Source: Bacteroidales bacterium UBA1733
GTDB taxonomy: Bacteria; Bacteroidota; Bacteroidia; Bacteroidales; UBA3663
DNA: 6,600 nucleotides
Assembly (NCBI GenBank): GCA_002315795.1
Contig: DCIF01000024.1
Coordinates: 3,044 to 9,643, forward strand
Direction of reading: 5' to 3'
Shown here: positions 1-5,919 of the stretch, piece by piece
Layout of the letters: every line of letters begins with the position of its first letter
How positions within the stretch are numbered: the stretch's first letter is position 1
Notes under the pieces: model-generated
Told to the model about the DNA's origin: nothing
The model's input: only the letters and a program-made list of their open reading frames with translations
Databases searched by the model: none
Position numbers and translations under genes: made by a program

Positions 1-759
1 GGCGAGATACGTCCGTTCGATATCAGTAAGAAGGAATGGGTATTGCAAGGCGATACGGTCGTGTATGGTCGTGCAGCAGACATTCATACGGTATTGAAGT
101 ACGATATACAATCGGAATGTGATTTCAGTTATAAAGGCTTGACCACTGATGAGATCATCTCGCACGTTGTGGATTTCGTAACATTGCTCTGGCAGAACCA
201 TCCGTTCCGTGAAGGCAACACTCGAACAACTGCCGTATTCGTCATCAAATATCTGCGTTCCTGTGGCTTCAAGGTGAACAATGAGTTGTTTGCTGACAAC
301 TCCTGGTATTTCCGAAATGCCCTTGTACGTGCCAACTATCGTAACTCACAGAAAGGAATACAGCCAGATAAGTCATTCCTCGTTAAGTTCTTCCGTAATC
401 TTATCCTTGGAGAGAATAACGAATTGAAGAATCGTTATATGTTGATCGGATATAAGGATGAAGGAGGCGACACCCATACAACTACCCATACAACTACCCG
501 TACAAGTTCAGGAGATATACAACCTTCATCGGATAATGTGAAGCGTTTGGTATTGGCTATCGGTAAAGAAGAAATGAGTGTTAAGAGTATGATGGAAGTT
601 GTTGGATTGAAGAACCGTCCCAACTTTCTGGATTATTCACTCACGCCAGCTATAAGCGAAGGATTTGTATGTATGAAGTATCCAGATAATCCTCATCATC
701 CTCGTCAGCGTTATTTCCTGACCGTTAAAGGATTGATGTTGTTGGATAATAAGTTATAA
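1..759 (+). CDS. Fic-family protein (putative AMP-transferase), 3' part, start outside window
   Basis: The reading frame is open from base 1, so the gene begins upstream; the TTG at 43 is internal and not a credible start. The residues before it (GEIRPFDISKKEWVL, then QGDTVVYGR) fit the beta-hairpin flap region before the Fic core. The Fic active-site motif is HPFREGNTRTT at 199-231, with the catalytic His, the Mg-binding Glu and the Asn present. It differs from HxFx(D/E)GNGRxxR in having Thr for the second Gly and Ala for the final Arg. After a Thr/His-rich linker (about 471-510) comes a winged-helix-like C-terminus (about 535-750: SVKSMMEVVGLKNRPNF, then PAISEGFV and RYFLTVKG), as in many Fic proteins. 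Fic enzymes usually transfer AMP to Ser/Thr/Tyr of target proteins; the target here cannot be inferred. Any N-terminal inhibitory helix would be outside the window. The family is firm; activity is not. Confidence 0.9.
   Translation, partial: GEIRPFDISKKEWVLQGDTVVYGRAADIHTVLKYDIQSECDFSYKGLTTDEIISHVVDFVTLLWQNHPFREGNTRTTAVFVIKYLRSCGFKVNNELFADNSWYFRNALVRANYRNSQKGIQPDKSFLVKFFRNLILGENNELKNRYMLIGYKDEGGDTHTTTHTTTRTSSGDIQPSSDNVKRLVLAIGKEEMSVKSMMEVVGLKNRPNFLDYSLTPAISEGFVCMKYPDNPHHPRQRYFLTVKGLMLLDNKL
472..507 (+). repeat. Three tandem 12-bp units coding a Thr/His linker
   Basis: Two identical copies of acccatacaact (472-483, 484-495) are followed by a diverged third, acccgtacaagt (496-507). The unit is a multiple of three and lies in frame inside the Fic-family gene. 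It encodes a T/H-rich stretch between the Fic core and the winged-helix domain. Copy number changes would lengthen or shorten the linker without breaking the frame. Confidence 0.85.
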
Positions 760-778
760 CGCAAAAAGAATATCATAA

Positions 779-998
779 ATGTCAAAAGCAACAATAAAGA
801 AATTACTTCAGTCCATGCCTAAGGAAGAAATCATTGGCATGGTCTTGGAAATGTATGATGCTCGTAAGGAAGCAAAGGAGTATCTGGAATTCTATGCGAA
901 TCCTGATGAGGATGGAAAGCTGGAAGAATACATGCGGATGGGGCTTTGCTGATACCATTGCTGATATTTACTATGAACATTTTTCAGAGGAGGAGTAA
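779..998 (+). pseudogene. Remnant of a small DUF6155-like gene, frameshifted and probably internally deleted
   Basis: An ATG at 779, 19 bases after the Fic stop, opens a 57-residue frame (MSKATIKKLLQSMPKEEIIG... ending EEYMRMGLC) that stops at TGA 950-952. The N-terminus (MSKxxIKKxL, PKEEI, YxFYxNPDEDGKLEEY) resembles the start of DUF6155 proteins as I recall them, which are usually well over 150 residues. In the +1 frame, 936-998 encodes GWGFADTIADIYYEHFSEEE and then TAA, which reads like the natural C-terminus of such a protein. The two ends are therefore adjacent but out of frame, with the expected middle missing. That suggests an internal deletion rather than a single-base indel. A sequencing error alone would rejoin the frames to only about 72 residues. 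The family call is from memory and moderate. The 57-residue ORF might still be translated, and no function is known. Confidence 0.55.
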
Positions 999-1009
999 TA
1001 AAAGTGAAT

Positions 1010-1042
1010 GAGTGGGTCTTTCCATTTCGGAAATATCCACTC
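1010..1042. terminator. Imperfect inverted repeat between convergent blocks, possible shared terminator
   Basis: The arms gagtgggtctttcc (1010-1023) and ggaaatatccactc (1029-1042) pair at 12 of 14 positions around a 5-nt loop. The hairpin lies 12 bases after the last stop of the + strand block and 20 bases after the stop of the permease gene on the - strand. That position suits a terminator acting in both directions. Neither side has a strong T-tract: the + strand continues ccatgcttgttta, and the - strand continues attcactttt. Intrinsic termination is therefore only a suggestion. Confidence 0.4.
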
Positions 1043-1062
1043 CCATGCTTGTTTATATGCTG

Positions 1063-2022
1063 CTATCTGTGTAGTAAAATGTAGAGTATCACAGGAATGC
1101 CAAAGAGAGGAGTCAGAGCGTTGATAGGAAGGACTGAACCTCCTGAGGGCAGAGTGCTGAGAAGGAGACAGAGGCTGCAGCAGAGGGCACCGGTGAGCAT
1201 GGAAGCTGGAAGGAGGCGTCGATGATCGTCAGTGCGGGTGAGCAGACGTGCGACGTGTGGCATGGCTAAGCCGACGAAGGCGATCGGACCACACCACGCT
1301 GTAGTGACGGCCGAGAGAAGACCCGTGATGAGTAAGAGCAGCCAGCGCGTACGTGCGGTGTTGATGCCGAGGTTACGTGCAGCTACTTCGCCTAACATCC
1401 AGCCATTGAGCGACTTGATAAGTAAAGCGCTGGCAACCAGACCAGCGGTGATGAGCAGCATGTAGAGCCAAAGGCCCGTGCTGCTCACGTTGTTGAAATT
1501 ACCCATGCCCCAGAGGAGCAGGCTCTGCAGACCATGGGCCGTGGCATAGTATCCCATGAGTGTGATGATGGCCGAAGTGAGGTAGCTGAGCAGGATGCCG
1601 ACAATGAGTAAGGTGACATGCTGCCGTACGTATCGGCCAAGAAAAAGTAGGAGAGAAAGGACTGCGAAGGCTCCGATGAGTGCTGCCACGATGAGACCCA
1701 TGCCGGTGCTGAGTGTCATGGCACCGAGACCTACGACCGAACTACCAGAGAGGGTGACGATAGCCACCATAAGATTGGCACCACTGGTGATGCCGAGGAT
1801 GGAGGGTCCGGCCAACGGATTGCGGAAATAGCTCTGCAAGAGGAGTCCGCTGGCTCCTAAAGCGGCCCCGGTAAATGCGGCCGTGATGGCAGCTGGCAGT
1901 CGGCTCTCGAAGATGATGAAATGCCAGCGTGGATCGAGGATCTCGGCGAACGGGATGTTCACTGAGCCAAAAACGATATTGGCCAGGAGGGCCAGGACAT
2001 TAAGGACAAGAAGGACTCTCAT
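1063..2022 (-). CDS. btuC: BtuC-like FecCD-family ABC transporter permease
   Basis: An inner-membrane permease of 319 residues, close to the usual size for FecCD proteins, almost entirely hydrophobic helices from residue 3 onward. Family signatures are clear: ESRLPAAITAAFTGAALGASG (split here as residues 39-41 onward, the R-LP start of helix 2), RNPLAGPSILGITSGA at 67-82, WGMGNF at 171-176, GEVAARNLGI at 211-220 (the region before the ATPase-contacting loop), CGPIAFVGLAMPHVARLL at 244-261, and LPINALTPLFGIPVILYILL near the end. The ATG sits 9 nt after the binding-protein stop, in AT-rich sequence without a Shine-Dalgarno. Such permeases form dimers that pass cobalamin, siderophores or haem delivered by a periplasmic binding protein. 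The corrinoid assignment comes from the neighbours; the family itself does not fix the substrate. It is the last gene of the operon, and no ATPase gene follows. Confidence 0.85.
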   Translation of the reverse strand: MRVLLVLNVLALLANIVFGSVNIPFAEILDPRWHFIIFESRLPAAITAAFTGAALGASGLLLQSYFRNPLAGPSILGITSGANLMVAIVTLSGSSVVGLGAMTLSTGMGLIVAALIGAFAVLSLLLFLGRYVRQHVTLLIVGILLSYLTSAIITLMGYYATAHGLQSLLLWGMGNFNNVSSTGLWLYMLLITAGLVASALLIKSLNGWMLGEVAARNLGINTARTRWLLLLITGLLSAVTTAWCGPIAFVGLAMPHVARLLTRTDDHRRLLPASMLTGALCCSLCLLLSTLPSGGSVLPINALTPLFGIPVILYILLHR

Positions 2023-2031
2023 ATAAAAAGA

Positions 2032-3111
2032 TTATCGAAGCTGCTGAAAGAATCGACCGTCGTTGTGGATGAGACTTTCGAGCAACAGATCCGGACGGAA
2101 AGGAGTGACGTCAAAGAAATCGGAACGTGAGGTGTTGCATCCCCAGACTTCACCGGTCTGAGCGGCGTGAAACTGCGGATAATAAGGATTCTGCTGGAGG
2201 AACTCTGAAAGCGTCCAGTCATGATCGGCACTCATGTATTTGAAGAGCCAGCGATCGCAGGCAGCAGCTTTGGCCAGTACGGCTTCCGGACTGAGCGAGA
2301 GACTGCCAGCGTGTGTATCGTCAGACCACGGATAGTCATAGCCGGCGTCGCGATAAAGCAACGCAGACGTGCTTTTGCCACCCGGGACGTACCATGTAGC
2401 ACCGTAAGGGAGTTCGGCCAACACAGCGCGTCTGAGATCTGTTTTCTGGCTGCTTATGTGTGCCAATGAATCATAGCGTGTGGCGATGACGTGATAGAGC
2501 GAATCGGCCATGGTGGCTTTATCGACCAGACGACCATAGAAACGGATCCACTCAGCGCGTCTGAGTGGCGAGGTCTCCATGTAGTCGGCACAGTAGATTA
2601 CCGGTGCAGAGACCGTGATGCTGGCTCCTTCGTATGGCGAGATCCACACCGCATCGGTGTTGGCGGCGAACAGGATTTCCTGGTTGGGGGACATACTGTT
2701 GCCGCCATCAGCGATGTGACTGTTTCGCATCCACTGGCGGATGTCTTCGGCCATGACGTAAGCAGTGTCGCATAGTACGGCAACGTGATCGAGTGCATCG
2801 AGCTGACCTAACAACCAGGCGTGACAGGCGGTGGTGACGGTCATGCGCTGCAGAGGGGTGCGAAGCAGGGTGAAGTCGCCAACATCCTGACGTAGCTGCT
2901 CTTCTATGCGGACGGTCCAGCTCTGATCGGCAGCCGGTACCAGAAGATACTGCATGGCCACTTCTGCAGGTTGCCAGGGATCGTTGATCCTGGCTAAGGT
3001 GTAGCCACCTCTGGTAGTGACGAGTTGCAGTAAAGACGTATCTTCTGGCTTCGGCTGTTGGCACGAAGCACAGAAGATGAGGGTCAGCAGAGCGAAATAG
3101 AGATTTCTCAT
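2032..3111 (-). CDS. btuF: BtuF-like periplasmic substrate-binding lipoprotein
   Basis: A 359-residue ABC binding protein. The signal peptide MRNLYFALLTLIFCAS ends at Cys17, giving a lipoprotein with an unusual Cys at the -3 lipobox position. Cys17 is followed by QQPKPED, not an acidic run, so the mature protein should stay in the periplasm. The order matches Bacteroidota members of the TroA/FecB-like fold: a short beta start with RINDPWQ (41-47), QYLLVP (54-59), RTPLQRMTVT at 84-93, a first lobe ending with NQEILFAANTDAVWISPYE (143-161), SPLRRAEWIRFYGRLVDK at 181-198 (the helix entry common in this group), and a second lobe ending DVTPFRPDLLLESLI at 334-348. It lies 3 nt after the DUF4465 gene and 9 nt before the permease, so the three are almost certainly co-transcribed. 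Its role is to take substrate from the outer-membrane receptor to the permease. Cobalamin is the likely ligand; haem or another chelate is possible. Confidence 0.8.
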   Translation of the reverse strand: MRNLYFALLTLIFCASCQQPKPEDTSLLQLVTTRGGYTLARINDPWQPAEVAMQYLLVPAADQSWTVRIEEQLRQDVGDFTLLRTPLQRMTVTTACHAWLLGQLDALDHVAVLCDTAYVMAEDIRQWMRNSHIADGGNSMSPNQEILFAANTDAVWISPYEGASITVSAPVIYCADYMETSPLRRAEWIRFYGRLVDKATMADSLYHVIATRYDSLAHISSQKTDLRRAVLAELPYGATWYVPGGKSTSALLYRDAGYDYPWSDDTHAGSLSLSPEAVLAKAAACDRWLFKYMSADHDWTLSEFLQQNPYYPQFHAAQTGEVWGCNTSRSDFFDVTPFRPDLLLESLIHNDGRFFQQLR

Positions 3112-3114
3112 TGA

Positions 3115-3933
3115 TTACTTGATGTAAACGACACCCGGGATTGGATGATCGACACGACGTCCCATCAGATCATAGAGCTGATTGCTTTTAGAAGCAGCCG
3201 CACGTGTCTGACTGATGCTGGTAGGAGTCTCGGTGAAGATGACAGAAAGGTTATCAAGACAGAAATAAGCTGGGGTGTTCATGCCATAATCGCCTGTGTC
3301 GGTACTGGTTAATGCAAATGAAACCGAATCGACTTCACCGAGAGATGTGAGATCGACAGGAATCCATTGGAAGACGACGCTACCCTTGGCAGCCAGAGGA
3401 ACCTCGACGGTCTCGGTAGGAACCTGGTCTTTGAAACCGGTGATCTTCAGGGTGAAAGTGTCGTCATAGTTGAACTGACGGGCATAAGCGTCGCCTTTCA
3501 TGACGCTGTTGAGCAGGTAAGCATTGTTAGTAACGTAGCAGCTTTGTGGTTTGAAGGTATAGTCGGCGGTAACGGAAGAAGGTTCGGTGCCATAAGCTAC
3601 GGCAAAGGCTTCTGAGCCTGCTGCGCCTGCACCTATCTGGTTATTGAACTGATCGGTGGTATAGGTAGCTGCATCGTAGGTGGTCTCTGTGCGCTTGGAA
3701 TAACAGAAACCTCCCATGGTGAAGAACTTTCCCCACTCACCATAATCGACCCAGGATGAAGTGTTGACAAAGTAAAGGTTGCCACTCTTGAAACCGCCAC
3801 TGAGTTGCTGACCGGTTTCATAATCCAGATCGTCAGCATAAGTAAGACCCTCAAAATCGGCGGTATTGACGGTCTGCGCCTGCGCTGCACTTACACAGAA
3901 GGCAGCAGCAAAAAGGAAGTAAATTTTTTTCAT
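3115..3933 (-). CDS. DUF4465 secreted protein, BtuH-like candidate corrinoid-binding protein
   Basis: A 272-residue exported protein. The N-terminus MKKIYFLFAAAFCVSAAQAQ is a signal peptide with a likely type I cleavage after AQA (about residue 19). Cys13 is preceded by Phe, so no good lipobox is present. The body matches DUF4465 proteins: an early FEG (28-30), a GGF...W...W segment with WVDYGEWGKF (61-70), SEAFAVAYG (107-115), VFQWIPVDLTSLGEVDSVSFAL (187 onward; residues 187-208) and GMNTPAYFCLDNLSV at 217-231, the most recognisable block. The tail contains NQLYDLMGRRVDHP, then GVVYIK, like a shortened type IX secretion sorting domain. In gut Bacteroides, BtuH proteins encoded in B12 loci bind cobalamin at the surface and, as I recall, carry this domain. 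Position between the propeller lipoprotein and the BtuF-like gene fits that role. The binding function is inferred. The 39-nt AT-rich gap before it shows no clear promoter. Confidence 0.75.
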   Translation of the reverse strand: MKKIYFLFAAAFCVSAAQAQTVNTADFEGLTYADDLDYETGQQLSGGFKSGNLYFVNTSSWVDYGEWGKFFTMGGFCYSKRTETTYDAATYTTDQFNNQIGAGAAGSEAFAVAYGTEPSSVTADYTFKPQSCYVTNNAYLLNSVMKGDAYARQFNYDDTFTLKITGFKDQVPTETVEVPLAAKGSVVFQWIPVDLTSLGEVDSVSFALTSTDTGDYGMNTPAYFCLDNLSVIFTETPTSISQTRAAASKSNQLYDLMGRRVDHPIPGVVYIK

Positions 3934-3972
3934 TTCTTAAATGATTTAATTGTTAAAGGTGTTTGTATTTTG

Positions 3973-5919
3973 TTATTTAATGATTTCTGCACCAGAGATT
4001 TCGGTACTGGTCTCGCCTAACCAGCCACAATACTGGTTGAGGCCAGTATAGACGCGGATGAAGTCTGCATGATCGATCGAAACCGGTTGGCGTGTCAGAG
4101 GATCGACGGCCCAGTCGAGATCGAACTGATTCCCGGTCTTGTCTTTGTTCGGCAGATTATCGACATAGCCTGCTCTGAACGCTTGCAGCACCCAGTTCTG
4201 ACTGTTTCCCTCAAGCATGAATCCGTTATTAGGCAACCTGGTTCCGGTAAAGGTCAGTTCCGATGGTAGCCACAGCGGGTAGTATTCCTGTGAATGGAAA
4301 GGATTGCGTAAGACCTTGCCTGTGCACTGCTGGTTGTCGGTCCAGGGAATGTCTGACATGGGAACAGCCGAATAAGTCACGCAATATCCGTAGGTTACTA
4401 AGCCGATGCTGTCGGTGTCTGCACTACCAGAGAGTTCATACCATGCATCGTCTGGCAGATGGTTGCCATTGGTGTCGGCTGAGACCAGGACGATACCTGC
4501 TTCGCTGCCATTGATGTTGGCATTGCCGAAGATGCAGAGATCGGGACCTGCATGGTTGCGGACGGCTTCGGCAAAGTGGAAGGTGAGGTAACCACCATAG
4601 CCGCCTAAAGTGACCAGTCCACCACGGTTCTCTCCGATGGCCTCGTAGCATTTCTGCGCCATCGTGGCTGCATCGTCGCCATCGTCATAGACCGGCAAGG
4701 TGTTGACGAACTGACCAGGGGCAGGAACATATTCATCGACACCAGCGATGTAAAGCGAGGTCGTAACCTCGGTGGTGTCTGCCGGTTCCTGATGTGAGGA
4801 CACGCCGACAAACACTGCGCGTGAAGGGATGTCGCCGGTCCAGACACGCCAGTCGAACGTGCCATCTGGCAGGAAGTGCAGGAGCTGTCCGCTTGAGACA
4901 TAGTTCTTGGCATCCATCAGATAGAAGTCGCGCGTCACGGGATTGGCAATGATGCCGTAAGGGTGTTCTAACACAGGTTGCTGCCAATGCGCAGGAAGGC
5001 TGATTAATTGACCGCTACGCGTATCTATAAGTGTCAGTAAGGGTTCTGTACTGCTTAGACAGAAAAGAGTGTCTCCAGCCAAAGAAAAGCTCGATACAGG
5101 CACGTCAATGGTTTGGATTGATCGGCCGCTAATGCAGTGAAGGCGAGCAGGGATATCTGCATAATTTCCGCGACTGGTAATCCAGATGTTTTCCTGCTGG
5201 TCGGCCACCACATGATGCAGGTTCGGAGCCACATCTAATGTCTCTGTCACCTGCATCTTCGGTGCTGAGAGATCGATGATGCTTACGGTGTGGTCATAGT
5301 CTGGAGCACGGTAACCGCCACTGTTGGCCACATAGAGACGACCTTGCTGCACGGCCATCTCTTCAGGCTGGTAACCTACCAGCACCGAATCTACTTTCTG
5401 CAGCGTCAGTGTATCGACCTTATAGACACAACCGAGCGGAGCTTCACCTGCCTGCTGCACACCACCGACATACGAACTCACGTAGGCAAAACCCTGGTGA
5501 AAGGTGATGTAACGTGGATTGGCGATGTTGACCTGTCCTAACCGGCGTGCATCACTGACCTGACAGACTTCTACTTTGTTCGAACAGTTGATCACCATCC
5601 AGAGCCGGCTGCCATAGATCTGCACATCATTGCCGACATCGCCTAATTCGAAGACGGTAGAAGGGTTCTGCTGGCCGTAGATATTGCGCCAGTAGTGCAC
5701 TCGGCCATCCTGGCTGTTCCATGATCCGCTCAGGTCGAGATAGTCGAGCGTACACTTGTTGGCTCCCATATTACCTTCGCACAGGACGTACATACCCTGG
5801 ATAGTAGCCGAAAGCTGTGCAGACGTGTCGAGAGGGGTGTCTGTAGCATAAGACACCAGTTCGTCCTCACGACAGGAGAACAGACAGAGTACGAGAAGTA
5901 TGTAGATCAGAATTCGCAT
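3973..5919 (-). CDS. btuG: Surface lipoprotein: BtuG-like beta-propeller fused to a C-terminal surface-protein domain
   Basis: A 648-residue lipoprotein. MRILIYILLVLCLFS precedes Cys16 in a good lipobox (LFSC). The next residues, REDEL, are acidic like the Bacteroidota surface-export signal, so the protein is probably displayed outside the cell. Residues about 40-375 contain blade-like repeats of a YVTN/NHL-type propeller: GMYVLCEGNMG (42-52), GNDVQIYGSRLWMVI (96-110), GFAYVSSY, GRLYVANSGG (193-202), VSIIDLS, ENIWITSRG, DTLFCLSS and RDFYLMDAKNY (330-340). BtuG, the propeller lipoprotein that caps BtuB in Bacteroides and binds B12 very tightly, is the best match, and the adjacent BtuB supports it. 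Residues about 395-648 are a separate domain with GGYGGYLTFHF (439-449), DLCIFGNAN, DTNGNHLPDDAWYEL (482-496) and NQYCGWLGETSTEISGAE (628-645), resembling stand-alone 'cell surface protein' genes of Bacteroides. The start overlaps the BtuB end by 13 nt. Cobalamin binding is inferred. Confidence 0.8.
   Translation of the reverse strand: MRILIYILLVLCLFSCREDELVSYATDTPLDTSAQLSATIQGMYVLCEGNMGANKCTLDYLDLSGSWNSQDGRVHYWRNIYGQQNPSTVFELGDVGNDVQIYGSRLWMVINCSNKVEVCQVSDARRLGQVNIANPRYITFHQGFAYVSSYVGGVQQAGEAPLGCVYKVDTLTLQKVDSVLVGYQPEEMAVQQGRLYVANSGGYRAPDYDHTVSIIDLSAPKMQVTETLDVAPNLHHVVADQQENIWITSRGNYADIPARLHCISGRSIQTIDVPVSSFSLAGDTLFCLSSTEPLLTLIDTRSGQLISLPAHWQQPVLEHPYGIIANPVTRDFYLMDAKNYVSSGQLLHFLPDGTFDWRVWTGDIPSRAVFVGVSSHQEPADTTEVTTSLYIAGVDEYVPAPGQFVNTLPVYDDGDDAATMAQKCYEAIGENRGGLVTLGGYGGYLTFHFAEAVRNHAGPDLCIFGNANINGSEAGIVLVSADTNGNHLPDDAWYELSGSADTDSIGLVTYGYCVTYSAVPMSDIPWTDNQQCTGKVLRNPFHSQEYYPLWLPSELTFTGTRLPNNGFMLEGNSQNWVLQAFRAGYVDNLPNKDKTGNQFDLDWAVDPLTRQPVSIDHADFIRVYTGLNQYCGWLGETSTEISGAEIIK
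3976..4737 (-). other. C-terminal surface domain of the BtuG-like fusion
   Basis: Residues about 395-648 of the lipoprotein form a unit distinct from the propeller. It starts after the last blade at EYVPAPGQFVNTLPVYDDGD (396-415). It is rich in Gly, Asp and Asn, with an Asp/Asn cluster DTNGNHLPDD at 482-491 that could bind Ca2+, and ends in CGWLGETSTEISGAE. I recall this ending from single-domain surface proteins of Bacteroides. The boundary is set by eye and could be off by about 15 residues. Confidence 0.6.
5907..5919 (-). other. 13-nt stop/start overlap between receptor and propeller lipoprotein
   Basis: On the - strand the ATG of the lipoprotein lies upstream of the receptor's TGA inside one 13-nt stretch, ATGCGAATTCTGA, read in two frames. 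The receptor ends CEF and the lipoprotein begins MRIL. No Shine-Dalgarno is visible before this ATG, so reinitiation by ribosomes finishing the receptor is plausible. It would keep the two surface partners in fixed proportion. Confidence 0.8.

Noticed and set aside
43..45. TTG at 43 as the start of the Fic-family protein
   Set aside because: The frame is open back to base 1 and the upstream residues match the family, so this codon is internal.
472..507. Short repeats as a CRISPR array
   Set aside because: The units are 12 bp, directly abutting with no spacers, and in frame inside a gene.
1232..1831. Open + strand frames opposite the permease gene (1232-1465 and 1595-1831)
   Set aside because: Low-complexity basic translations with no family resemblance; they are antisense shadows of a GC-rich membrane-protein gene.
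3934..3972. Promoter or riboswitch in the 39-nt gap before the DUF4465 gene
   Set aside because: Too short for a cobalamin riboswitch, and no clear Bacteroidota TAnnTTTG element is visible; it is AT-rich like other start regions here.
4071..4080. gatcgatcga palindrome as a protein-binding site
   Set aside because: It lies in coding sequence for ordinary residues, occurs once in this form, and GATC/TCGA strings are frequent throughout the operon.
4263..4913. Several overlapping open frames on both strands within the propeller gene's C-terminal domain
   Set aside because: All lie inside a well-supported CDS, have Arg/His/Cys-rich unnatural composition and lack start regions.
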